Below, piece after piece: positions 52,575 through 60,460 of a stretch of DNA of 64,000 bases. Source of the DNA: Mangrovimonas xylaniphaga (lineage in GTDB: Bacteria > Bacteroidota > Bacteroidia > Flavobacteriales > Flavobacteriaceae); NCBI RefSeq assembly GCF_001280435.1, contig NZ_LBIP01000013.1, positions 744,001 through 808,000 on the forward strand, read 5' to 3'. A model generated the notes under the pieces. The model searched no databases, was not told the origin of the DNA, and was given only the letters and a program-made list of their open reading frames with translations. Position 1 is the first letter of the stretch, and the number at the start of each line of letters is the position of its first letter. A program made the translations under genes and the position numbers.

Positions 52575-53552
52575 TTATTCTGCTGGGAAACCATTTATAG
52601 CCTTGGTTTCAAACTCGCCTTTGTCGTTTTCAAAAATCAAGAAAACTTTTAATTCTGGGTGTTTTCCCAAAAACGCTTCCACTTTTTCAATCCCCATCGC
52701 TTTGAAGGCTGTAGCGTAGGCATCTGCCGTCATACAATCCTCTGCAATTACAGAAATACTTAACAGGTTGGTTTTACTAGGGTAGCCCGTTTTGGTATCA
52801 ATGATATGTGAGTAGCGATTACCGTTGTCATCAATTTTGAACTTTCTATAGGTACCAGAGGTCGCCATAGCTTCATCAACCAAATCTATAGCTTGTATGA
52901 TGGATTGGGTGCCATCAAAATGCGGCATCTCCACTCCTACCTTCCAAGGTTGTTCCTTTTCAATATTCATTCCTCTTCCTCTTACTTCACCTCCAATTTC
53001 AACCAGATAATTAGCTACGTGCTGACTTTCCAAATATTCACCAATAACATCTACACCGTAACCTTTGGCAATGGCATTAAAGTCTAAAAAGGCATTAGGT
53101 CGTTTTTGGATTTTCCCGTCCCTTAGTCCCAATTTATTGAAACCAACATCACGCATTAAGCTATCAATTTGCAAGCTATCGATATGGTTGATTTTTCCTT
53201 GCGGCCCAAAATCCCAAGCGTTAACCATAGCTCCAATAGTAGGATCAAAAGCACCTTCGGTATATCTATAAATGGTTTTCGCCGAATTGAACACTTTGGT
53301 AAAATGCTCATCCACCTGTACGTCCTCATTTCTATTGATTTTAGAAATATCTGAATCCGACATATAGGTAGACATAGATTTGTTAATCACGGCAAACAGA
53401 CTATCAAACTGAGGTTGGTAATTCTCGTCTGAATCATAGATTACCGAATAGGTTGTTCCGAAAACGGATCCTGTTAGTTTTGTGTTTTTTATTTCTTTAC
53501 TGCAAGAAAAACAAAGAGACATTACCAATGCCAGTACCAAAGTTTTTTTCAT
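52575..53552 (-). CDS. apbE: FAD:protein FMN transferase (lipoprotein)
   Basis: Attaches FMN through a phosphoester to Thr residues of NqrB and NqrC in the periplasm, using FAD and Mg2+. A lipobox (LCFSC) marks it as a lipoprotein, normal for ApbE. The 325-residue protein has TTYSVIYDSD, the FAD-binding stretch AWDFGPQG, AFLDFNAIAKGYGVD, VEIGGEVRGRG, and the metal/FAD site TSGTYRKF and DCMTADAYATAF. The two acceptor subunits with their flavinylation motifs are encoded 5-7 kb upstream in the nqr operon. It follows the 125-residue gene by 43 bases on the same strand. Confidence 0.94.
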   Translation of the reverse strand: MKKTLVLALVMSLCFSCSKEIKNTKLTGSVFGTTYSVIYDSDENYQPQFDSLFAVINKSMSTYMSDSDISKINRNEDVQVDEHFTKVFNSAKTIYRYTEGAFDPTIGAMVNAWDFGPQGKINHIDSLQIDSLMRDVGFNKLGLRDGKIQKRPNAFLDFNAIAKGYGVDVIGEYLESQHVANYLVEIGGEVRGRGMNIEKEQPWKVGVEMPHFDGTQSIIQAIDLVDEAMATSGTYRKFKIDDNGNRYSHIIDTKTGYPSKTNLLSISVIAEDCMTADAYATAFKAMGIEKVEAFLGKHPELKVFLIFENDKGEFETKAINGFPAE

Positions 53553-53598
53553 CATAATAAGGCTAAATGAATATGGTTGCTATTTAGGGTTAGGGTGT

Positions 53599-53976
53599 TT
53601 AGTTGAAATGCGTATCGATTACTTGAATACCGTTATATTCAATCAAATATTCTTCATTCAAATATAAAGGAAGATCTTCACCATTAGGATTTCCAAGGCC
53701 TACGCCAGCATATAATACCTTGGCATCTTTTTCGCGCGCGTGTTTTTTGAAGGTTTCCATCCAAACCACATCATAATTGTTTGGGTTATCCGGCAACAAA
53801 ACAGCCCTTACAATTACAAAATAATATTGGCTGTTTTTATCGATGCACACGAATTGCGGATGGCGTTTGAGTTGGCTATTAACGGCAACAAATTCAAATC
53901 CTCGTTGTTCCAAATCCCTTCCTACATGGTTCATGGCAAGGTTGTGAAGTTCCTGTGTGGACAATGGTTTACTCAT
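53599..53976 (-). CDS. Small conserved protein of the sodium-pump region
   Basis: A 125-residue soluble protein with no signal peptide. In Bacteroidota genomes such proteins have been loosely annotated as Na+-NQR subunit F, which this one cannot be: it has no ferredoxin cysteines and no flavin fold. The pattern GRDLEQRGFEFVAVNSQL, then FVCIDKNSQYYFVIVRAV, alternates like the core sheet of small nuclease-like or YraN-like folds, but the catalytic Lys is absent. It is the gene just before apbE, and an exact TAnnTTTG box lies 4 bases upstream of its ATG, so its mRNA may be leaderless. Function unknown. Confidence 0.75.
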   Translation of the reverse strand: MSKPLSTQELHNLAMNHVGRDLEQRGFEFVAVNSQLKRHPQFVCIDKNSQYYFVIVRAVLLPDNPNNYDVVWMETFKKHAREKDAKVLYAGVGLGNPNGEDLPLYLNEEYLIEYNGIQVIDTHFN

Positions 53977-53980
53977 GTTG

Positions 53981-53988
53981 CAAAGGTA
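53981..53988 (-). promoter_or_regulatory. Candidate -7 box of the 125-residue gene / apbE unit
   Basis: The minus strand reads TACCTTTG, four bases before the ATG at 53976. Transcription would start at or within the first codons, giving a leaderless or nearly leaderless mRNA. Confidence 0.45.
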
Positions 53989-54038
53989 TCACAAAATGGG
54001 AATTTATATAAATGAGCCACTATCTATTTTAAACCAAA

Positions 54039-55142
54039 CTAATATTCCTTGAGTTGGTATTCATCCAAAAGTAATTCCCAATCGTGACTTTCGGTTAACT
54101 CCAATAATGCCGTTGAAATTTGATCACGTATATCCTTGGAAAGTGTTTTTGCCATAGGCATGGCGTACAATTGAACGTTAAACCGCATAGGCAGCAATCG
54201 CAGTGAGGCAAATTCCGCATTGTTGTTTAACTGATAGTCCAGCCAAGGTTCATCATAAACAAAATAATCAAGATGATTGTTTTCAAGCTCCTTTAGACCT
54301 GAAATGAATTCTGGATATGCATGAATGTCACGGAAAAAATTCCTTTGAAGAAACCCCTCCGTAGCCGATGATGCTACAGTACCTACCTTGGCGCTCCTGT
54401 AGCTCTCCAAAGTATGTTTGCCTTGTGTGAGCTCATGAACCGTAAGACTGGAAGTGATACTGGCAGTGAAAATAGAAATTATAATCAAAGAGCACAGCAT
54501 CCAAACCAAAGCAATAAACCGACCCAAATTGGAAACCGGGACTTTATCACCATACCCTACTGTCGTCATGGTAACAGCAGACCACCAAAAACTACTTACC
54601 AGCCCCTTTTTTCCCCTTTCAAAATGGTTGTTCTGTTTTTCCACCAGCCAAATCAAAAAGCCAAAAATGAGTACCAAAGCAAACAACATCAAAACAAGAT
54701 ACAATAGACGAATACTAAAAATAGCCTTTAACACTGTAACTATGGAGCCCATTTTAGAACCTTTCTTCTCTGCAATGGTAAGATTCCCTACGTAGAAAGG
54801 ATAGGTAAAATTAATTTGATGGTTCCTCTCGCTTGTAATTGTTATAGGATTGATGGCTAAATCAATCTTGCCTGTTTCTAGATCATTTAAAAGCGCCTTT
54901 AAGGGCTGCTCTGAGGAATAAGGCACCAACTTATATGGAAGGCTCAGATCTTCCTTTATTTGCTCCCATAACCACACACTAACACCTTGCATGCTTTGGT
55001 CCTCCTTAAAAATAACAAATGGCGCAGATTCATAAACTCCCACTTTTAAAGTGTCTTGGAAAGATTGAGCGATCGCCCTTACTCCAAAAAATGGAGCTAG
55101 AAGAAATATAAGTAAACCGGAAAGTCTTAAATAGTTCTTCAT
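54039..55142 (-). CDS. GluR0-type glutamate-receptor-like potassium channel
   Basis: A 367-residue protein that joins a periplasmic solute-binding domain to a potassium pore. Signal peptide (1-26); first half of the binding domain (about 31-127, LKVGVYESAPFVIFKED to INFTYPFYVGN); membrane helix M1 (about 141-166); pore helix and selectivity filter TVGYGD at 194-199 (WWSAVTMTTVGYGDKVP); membrane helix M2 (about 206-231, ending SIFTASITSSLT, which parallels the SYTANLAAF motif of animal ionotropic receptors); second half of the binding domain (about 240-367). This is the arrangement of Synechocystis GluR0. The ligand is probably an amino acid; RNHQINFTYPF and TEG resemble binding residues. Gene position between apbE and nqrF is of interest for ion balance. 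Confidence 0.9.
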   Translation of the reverse strand: MKNYLRLSGLLIFLLAPFFGVRAIAQSFQDTLKVGVYESAPFVIFKEDQSMQGVSVWLWEQIKEDLSLPYKLVPYSSEQPLKALLNDLETGKIDLAINPITITSERNHQINFTYPFYVGNLTIAEKKGSKMGSIVTVLKAIFSIRLLYLVLMLFALVLIFGFLIWLVEKQNNHFERGKKGLVSSFWWSAVTMTTVGYGDKVPVSNLGRFIALVWMLCSLIIISIFTASITSSLTVHELTQGKHTLESYRSAKVGTVASSATEGFLQRNFFRDIHAYPEFISGLKELENNHLDYFVYDEPWLDYQLNNNAEFASLRLLPMRFNVQLYAMPMAKTLSKDIRDQISTALLELTESHDWELLLDEYQLKEY

Positions 55143-55271
55143 GGAATGGAATACGATGTTCTAATTTAAGAAATAAAAACGAAGGAAAATCCGACGAATA
55201 ACAAAATAAAAACTTAACACTAAGACAATTAACACCTGCGTCGAACAAATTTTTAGTAACTTAAAGCAAAT

Positions 55272-55763
55272 ATGAATGTCATGACTACTACTTATAGATT
55301 CGATCAAGCCATTAAAAAGCTGTATAAGGCCTTCCATAATGATACCCTACATCCTGAATGTTGTAAGCAATGTGCTGTTGGAAACATTTTGGACAATAGA
55401 GATTCATGGAAACATTTATCAAATGACCATGGTTCTTTAGAATTGAATTATCTGGGCATTGTACACCAAAATCTAGGCAGAAAATTTAATGGGTATACGC
55501 CAATGGAATTATTACAAATTGAGGCCACTTTTTTAAAGGCCTGCGGATTCAAATTACCATTGCATCATAAAAATAAAAAACCAGAACATCCCACAGCTAA
55601 AAATGTATTGTTTGAAGGACTGAGTGCTGTTGTGGAATTATTGTGTGAAATCGATGGCATTGATAATGTAATGGACTGTTCAGCCCTGTTTAACTTTGAA
55701 AAATCTCAAAACACTGTTCTAAAGAATTTCAAAAATCATCATAAAAAAAGCCGATTCAATTGA
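55272..55763 (+). CDS. Conserved Bacteroidota protein with an ECCKQC motif
   Basis: A 163-residue soluble protein. The motif PECCKQCAVGNIL at about 28-40 holds three close cysteines, followed by LNYLGIVHQNLGRKFNGYTP and ELLQIEATFLKACGF. The protein has no signal peptide and is rich in His and Lys at the end. I recognise it as a common flavobacterial protein without assigned role, sometimes annotated as an Nqr subunit because of its location; it shares nothing with Nqr subunits in sequence. The Cys cluster could bind a metal. Its stop codon is inside the terminator shared with the converging nqr operon. Confidence 0.75.
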   Translation: MNVMTTTYRFDQAIKKLYKAFHNDTLHPECCKQCAVGNILDNRDSWKHLSNDHGSLELNYLGIVHQNLGRKFNGYTPMELLQIEATFLKACGFKLPLHHKNKKPEHPTAKNVLFEGLSAVVELLCEIDGIDNVMDCSALFNFEKSQNTVLKNFKNHHKKSRFN

Positions 55764-55773
55764 ATCGGCTTTT
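55746..55773. terminator. Bidirectional terminator of nqr operon, perfect 28-base palindrome
   Basis: Fourteen-base arms (55746-55759 and 55760-55773) are perfect complements; the folded form would open a short AATT loop. A- and T-runs flank it. It ends both the ECCKQC gene (whose TGA is at 55761-55763) and nqrF. Confidence 0.9.
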
Positions 55774-55791
55774 CTGTATTCATCATTTGGA

Positions 55792-57102
55792 TTATCCACC
55801 AAAGTCATCAAAACGGATGTTTTCATCTGGAAGACCAAAATCTTGTCCCATTTTTTCTACGGCCTTGTTCATTAACGGTGGTCCACAGAAATATAATTCG
55901 ATATCTTCAGGAGCATCGTGATGATCCAAGTAGTTTTCGATTACACAGTTGTGAATGAATCCTACGAATCCATCTCCAGCCTCATCATGGATATCTTTCT
56001 TCACTTTCCAGTTATCTTCTGGAAGTGGCTCAGATAATGCCAAGAAGAACTTAAAGTTAGGGAAATCTCTTTCTAAAGCTCTAAAGTGCTCAATGTAGAA
56101 TAACTCACGCTTAGAACGTCCTCCGTACCAATAAGTCACTTTTCTACCCGTTTTAAGAGTTTTGAATAAGTGGTACAAGTGCGAACGCATTGGCGCCATA
56201 CCAGCTCCACCACCTACATATAACATTTCTGCGTCTGACTCGTTGATGAAGAATTCACCATAAGGTCCCGAAATGATCACTTTGTCTCCCGGTTTTCTTG
56301 AGAAAATGTAAGATGATGCTACCCCTGGGTTTACATCCATCCAACCATTTTTAGCTCTATCCCATGGTGGAGTGGCAATACGCACGTTAAGCATAATGTC
56401 ACGTCCCTCTGCTGGGTAAGAGGCCATGGAGTAAGCTCTTTCAACCGTTTCGTCATTCTTCATTACCAATGGCCAAAGACCAAATTTGTCCCATTCAGCT
56501 TGAAACTTATCTGGAGTTTCGTGCTCTTCTGGGTGGGCAGTAATGTCTATATCAGAATATTTAATTTCACACTGAGGGATTTCAATTTGAATATATCCAC
56601 CAGCTTTATAGTTCATATCCTCTGGGATACGTACCACGAATTCCTTGATGAAGGATGCCACGTTGTAGTTACGTACAACTTCAGCTTCCCATTTTTTAAT
56701 ACCAAATACTTCTTCCGGAATGGTGATTTCCATGTCTTGTTTTACCTTAACCTGACATGCCAAACGCGCACCATGTTGCAACTCCTTACGAGTAAAGTGA
56801 GGTGTCTCGGTTGGAAGCGCTTCACCTCCACCAGCTAATACATGACACTCACATTGGATACAAGTTCCACCTCCACCACAAGCGGAAGGCAAGAAGATTT
56901 TTGAATTTCCTAAAGTAGACAATAAACTCCCTCCTGAGGCTACTTCAATTTCCTTTTCCCCGTTAATTTTAATCTTAACCGGCCCTGAAGGAGATAATTT
57001 TTGTTTTACGAATAATAACAAGGCCACCAATAAAAGTGTTACTACCAAAAAGGCAGCGACCGTTGCTACTATGGTTCCTACTGTACCTGCTGCTAATATC
57101 AT
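55792..57102 (-). CDS. nqrF: Na+-translocating NADH:quinone reductase subunit F
   Basis: Entry subunit: oxidises NADH with FAD and passes electrons to a [2Fe-2S] cluster. One N-terminal membrane helix (about 11-33), then a ferredoxin-like domain with Cys75, Cys81, Cys84 and Cys116 (SACGGGGTCIQCEC and ARLACQV). The FAD/NADH reductase domain follows: ERAYSMASYP binds FAD, YVGGGAGMAPMRSHL binds NADH, and YFCGPPLM and FDDFGG close it. 436 residues. Last gene of the operon; the start is one base past the nqrE stop. Confidence 0.97.
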   Translation of the reverse strand: MILAAGTVGTIVATVAAFLVVTLLLVALLLFVKQKLSPSGPVKIKINGEKEIEVASGGSLLSTLGNSKIFLPSACGGGGTCIQCECHVLAGGGEALPTETPHFTRKELQHGARLACQVKVKQDMEITIPEEVFGIKKWEAEVVRNYNVASFIKEFVVRIPEDMNYKAGGYIQIEIPQCEIKYSDIDITAHPEEHETPDKFQAEWDKFGLWPLVMKNDETVERAYSMASYPAEGRDIMLNVRIATPPWDRAKNGWMDVNPGVASSYIFSRKPGDKVIISGPYGEFFINESDAEMLYVGGGAGMAPMRSHLYHLFKTLKTGRKVTYWYGGRSKRELFYIEHFRALERDFPNFKFFLALSEPLPEDNWKVKKDIHDEAGDGFVGFIHNCVIENYLDHHDAPEDIELYFCGPPLMNKAVEKMGQDFGLPDENIRFDDFGG

Positions 57103-57103
57103 G

Positions 57104-57823
57104 TTACTCGTTTACTTTTGTATTGTTAGCTAACTTATTCTCTGTGTCCTTCTTTACAGTTTCTACCTGTGCAGTTTCAGCCTCTTCTTTAGCGCCTTCA
57201 TCACCTCCAGTCAACATACCACCAAAGCTCATGAAACCAATAGCCATAAGACCTGTAATGATAAACGTGATACCTAAACCTCTCAAAGGCGCAGGAACAT
57301 TGGAATATCTAATTTTCTCACGGATAGCAGCAATTGCTAAAATAGCCAAGAACCAACCAATACCAGAAGACAATCCATAGTTGAATGCCAATCCGATAGA
57401 AGGAATCTCACGAGATTGCATAAATAAAGATCCTCCCAAAATAGCACAGTTTACAGCAATAAGCGGCAAGAAAATACCAAGAGAGTTATACAATGCTGGA
57501 GAGAACTTCTCTACAACAATCTCTACCAATTGTACCATGGTTGCAATAGTAGCAATAAACATGATGAAAGAAAGGAAGCTCAGGTCGTAATCGGCATACT
57601 CTGCCCCTAACCATTTTAAAGCTCCTGGTTGTAAAATGTATTGGTCCAACAACCAGTTTACTGGCACAGTAACCGCCAATACAAATATAACGGCAGCTCC
57701 TAGACCTACAGCTGTAGACACTTTTTTAGACACTGCAAGGTAAGAACACATTCCTAAGAAAGTGGCAAATACCATGTTGTCTATAAATATCGATTTGAAA
57801 AATAATTCTATGTGCTCTAACAT
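57104..57823 (-). CDS. nqrE: Na+-NQR subunit E with a charged C-terminal extension
   Basis: Six-helix membrane subunit. With NqrD it holds the iron centre through a Cys in each half-helix: Cys26 ([11 protein letters not shown]) and Cys126 (AVNCAILGG). Core length is about that of Vibrio NqrE (198 residues), but the protein has 239: after GFMSFGGML a tail of about 40 residues ([16 protein letters not shown]... to the end) is rich in Glu, Lys and Asn. The tail would face a soluble side; its role is unknown. nqrF follows at one base. Confidence 0.96.
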   Translation of the reverse strand: MLEHIELFFKSIFIDNMVFATFLGMCSYLAVSKKVSTAVGLGAAVIFVLAVTVPVNWLLDQYILQPGALKWLGAEYADYDLSFLSFIMFIATIATMVQLVEIVVEKFSPALYNSLGIFLPLIAVNCAILGGSLFMQSREIPSIGLAFNYGLSSGIGWFLAILAIAAIREKIRYSNVPAPLRGLGITFIITGLMAIGFMSFGGMLTGGDEGAKEEAETAQVETVKKDTENKLANNTKVNE

Positions 57824-57853
57824 AATCTATCTTTTTAAGTAACCCGCTAAGGA

Positions 57854-58498
57854 TTAATCTTCAATTAAATCTTTGTTTCTGCTACGTTGTACCCAGATGA
57901 TGATACCCACCACGATCAATGCCATTGGCGATAACAACATAAATCCGTTGTTTTCATATCCTAAAGCATACAATCCAGTTTTTTCAATTGGGTCTCCCAA
58001 TACTTTAAATCCCAATAAAGTACCAGAACCTAAAAGTTCTCTGAAGAATCCAACGATTACAAGAATGATCCCGTATCCTAAGGCATTACCAATACCATCC
58101 AAGAAAGATCTCCACGGTCCGTTACCAAGAGCAAAAGCCTCAAAACGTCCCATGATAATACAGTTCGTGATAATCAAACCAACGAATACAGAAAGCGTTT
58201 TACTTAATTCGTATGCAAACGCCTTTAGTACTTGGTCAACGATAATTACCAAGGCAGCAACTACTGTTAACTGAACGATAATTCTAATTTTAGAAGGAAT
58301 GATGTTTCTGATCAATGAAATAACTACGTTCCCCATTCCCAATACAAACATTACCGAAATAGCCATTACAATAGACGCTTTCAATTGAGCAGTAATAGCC
58401 AAGGCAGAACATATACCTAATACCTGAATGGTAATAGGGTTATTGTCCGCTAATGGGTCTGTAATTAACTTGGCGTCTTTTTTTGATAAAAGTCCCAT
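57854..58498 (-). CDS. nqrD: Na+-NQR subunit D
   Basis: Six-helix membrane subunit, homologous to NqrE and inserted in opposite orientation, so that Cys30 (LGICSALAITAQ) and Cys113 (ITNCIIMGRFEA) help bind the iron centre in the middle of the membrane. 214 residues, close to the family's usual length. The gap to nqrE is 30 bases, the largest inside the operon. nqrC precedes it by six bases. Confidence 0.96.
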   Translation of the reverse strand: MGLLSKKDAKLITDPLADNNPITIQVLGICSALAITAQLKASIVMAISVMFVLGMGNVVISLIRNIIPSKIRIIVQLTVVAALVIIVDQVLKAFAYELSKTLSVFVGLIITNCIIMGRFEAFALGNGPWRSFLDGIGNALGYGIILVIVGFFRELLGSGTLLGFKVLGDPIEKTGLYALGYENNGFMLLSPMALIVVGIIIWVQRSRNKDLIED

Positions 58499-58504
58499 AT
58501 CTTA

Positions 58505-59257
58505 TTAGTTGTTTTTTAAGTTATCGAAAAAAGGCTTGTACAATTGTAAGTCGCTTTTCAACATTGCAGCAACACCATTACCAGTAATAGTGGCACCAGC
58601 AATTGCGTCTACCTCGTTATCGGTTTTGTTTTCGTTCTTAGGGTCTGCATTTCCTTTAGCTACATCAACTCCTTTGAAGTTTCCGTTGCTATCCAATAAA
58701 TGCTCTCCAATAAAGTCATCCATAAAGAAACGCTCCTTAATGTTGGCCCCAAGTCCAGGAGTTTCTCCTTTGTGATCAAAATAGGCGCCTTGAACAACCA
58801 TGTTTTCGTCCATAGAAACATAGCCCCAAATAGCATCCCAAAGTCCTTTACCATAAACTGGAGCGATATAGAAAGTTTTTCCATCCTTCTCTCCTACAAA
58901 TATTGGCAACTGTCTTTTGGAAGCATCTCCAGCAGCAGCTTCTTTAGCTTTTTTGATATCGATTAAATAAGCGTTAGCATCTTCTGACACTTCACCACCT
59001 TGCATTACCAATTGCTTAGTGATGTACTTTGAAAACAATTCTGGAGCTTGAGATTTATCTACAAAAACAGCGCTACTCTCATCATTTTCGTTTACACCCA
59101 TAGCATACAAAATGTTTTGTTTCTTTTCCAACTCCACATTTTTTCCAATTGTATCCTTAAGTGACGCCGCAGTAAAAGCCAACAAAGCTCCTACTACCAC
59201 TACCATACCAATGGCAAACAATACGGTATATACGTTACTATCTGTTTTATTACTCAT
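58505..59257 (-). CDS. nqrC: Na+-NQR subunit C (covalent FMN)
   Basis: Periplasm-facing flavin subunit anchored by one N-terminal helix (about 10-31). The flavinylation motif is AIAGATITG, a D-x-(S/A)GATxT form; Thr225 would carry FMN attached by ApbE (same residue number as in Vibrio). The family phrase GETPGLGANI lies upstream. 250 residues. nqrB ends one base before its start. Confidence 0.96.
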   Translation of the reverse strand: MSNKTDSNVYTVLFAIGMVVVVGALLAFTAASLKDTIGKNVELEKKQNILYAMGVNENDESSAVFVDKSQAPELFSKYITKQLVMQGGEVSEDANAYLIDIKKAKEAAAGDASKRQLPIFVGEKDGKTFYIAPVYGKGLWDAIWGYVSMDENMVVQGAYFDHKGETPGLGANIKERFFMDDFIGEHLLDSNGNFKGVDVAKGNADPKNENKTDNEVDAIAGATITGNGVAAMLKSDLQLYKPFFDNLKNN

Positions 59258-59258
59258 C

Positions 59259-60458
59259 TTAAGCTGTTTTTGCTTTTAAACGTTTCATTCTTTTCTTAAC
59301 ATTTCCTTGTACCACGTAGTGGTCAATGGTCGGTGCAAATACGTTCATCAATAAAATGGCCAACATCACACCTTCTGGGTAAGCCGGGTTGAACACACGG
59401 ATCAAGATTGAAATGAATCCTACTAAGAATCCATAAATCCATTTTCCTTTATTGGTTTGAGAAGCCGTTACAGGATCTGTAGCCATAAACACAGTACCAA
59501 AGGCAAAACCTCCAATTAATAAATGGTGCCAGAATTCAGTGCTCATCAATCCGTAGAATTTACTGCTTACAGTTACCCAACCAGCATCAACAACACTGTT
59601 AAAAATCAATCCCATTACCAAAGCTCCCAATACAGAAGACAACATAATTCTCCAGCTTCCAATTTTAGTGAAGATCAAGAACAATCCTCCCAAAAGAATC
59701 AAGAAGGTAGAAGTCTCTCCAACAGAACCAGGAATAAATCCGTAGAACATATCGGCAACAGAATATCCTGCTCCATTTCCTTGTGCTAAACTTCCTAAAA
59801 TGGTTTCACCTGAAATCACATCAACATTTGCTCCACTGGCAATTTCATTGGCACGCTCTACAGCACCGTGTACCCATACTTTATCTCCAGACATCCACGT
59901 TGGATATGCGAAGAACAAAAACGCACGAATCGTTAATGCAGGGTTAAGGATGTTCATCCCTGTACCTCCAAATACTTCTTTACCAATAACTACCCCAAAT
60001 GCTACGGCAACTGCCAACATCCATAATGGTAAATCGATTGGTACAATAAGTGGCACCAACATTCCAGTTACCAAGTAACCTTCTTCAACTTCATGTCCTT
60101 TAATAATAGCGAACAAGAACTCGATTCCAAGTCCTACACCATAAGACACAATAATTAAAGGCAATACTTTTATCAATCCAATAGAAAAGGAATCCCAAGA
60201 CAAGAAATCTACAGGAGTTCCCAATGCATGATAATGTTGGTATCCGGCATTGAACATACCAAAGATCAAACACGGAATCAAAGCCATGATTACCGTATTC
60301 ATGGTACGCTTCAAATCGTCGGCAGCCTTAATATGAGTTCCACCATGAGTGGTATCGTTAGGCAAGTATAAAAAGGTATGCAATGCGTTAAACGCAGGCG
60401 CCATCTTGGTGCCTTTATACTTTTCTTTTAAGTTATGTAATGTACTTTTCAAACTCAT
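59259..60458 (-). CDS. nqrB: Na+-NQR subunit B (covalent FMN, Na+ path)
   Basis: Large membrane subunit with about ten helices, site of riboflavin and a covalent FMN, and the main Na+ route. FMN acceptor Thr219 is in VISGETILGSL, replacing Vibrio's SGATxL with SGET. The EVFGGTGMNILNPALTIR block and the C-terminal helices with TDPVTASQTNKG are conserved. 399 residues. The Glu next to the flavinylated Thr is a small deviation from proteobacterial copies and probably usual in Bacteroidota. Confidence 0.96.
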   Translation of the reverse strand: MSLKSTLHNLKEKYKGTKMAPAFNALHTFLYLPNDTTHGGTHIKAADDLKRTMNTVIMALIPCLIFGMFNAGYQHYHALGTPVDFLSWDSFSIGLIKVLPLIIVSYGVGLGIEFLFAIIKGHEVEEGYLVTGMLVPLIVPIDLPLWMLAVAVAFGVVIGKEVFGGTGMNILNPALTIRAFLFFAYPTWMSGDKVWVHGAVERANEIASGANVDVISGETILGSLAQGNGAGYSVADMFYGFIPGSVGETSTFLILLGGLFLIFTKIGSWRIMLSSVLGALVMGLIFNSVVDAGWVTVSSKFYGLMSTEFWHHLLIGGFAFGTVFMATDPVTASQTNKGKWIYGFLVGFISILIRVFNPAYPEGVMLAILLMNVFAPTIDHYVVQGNVKKRMKRLKAKTA

Positions 60459-60460
60459 GG

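Noticed and set aside
53599-53976. Annotation as Nqr subunit F
   Set aside because: No ferredoxin cysteines, flavin or NADH motifs; the real nqrF is at 55792-57102.
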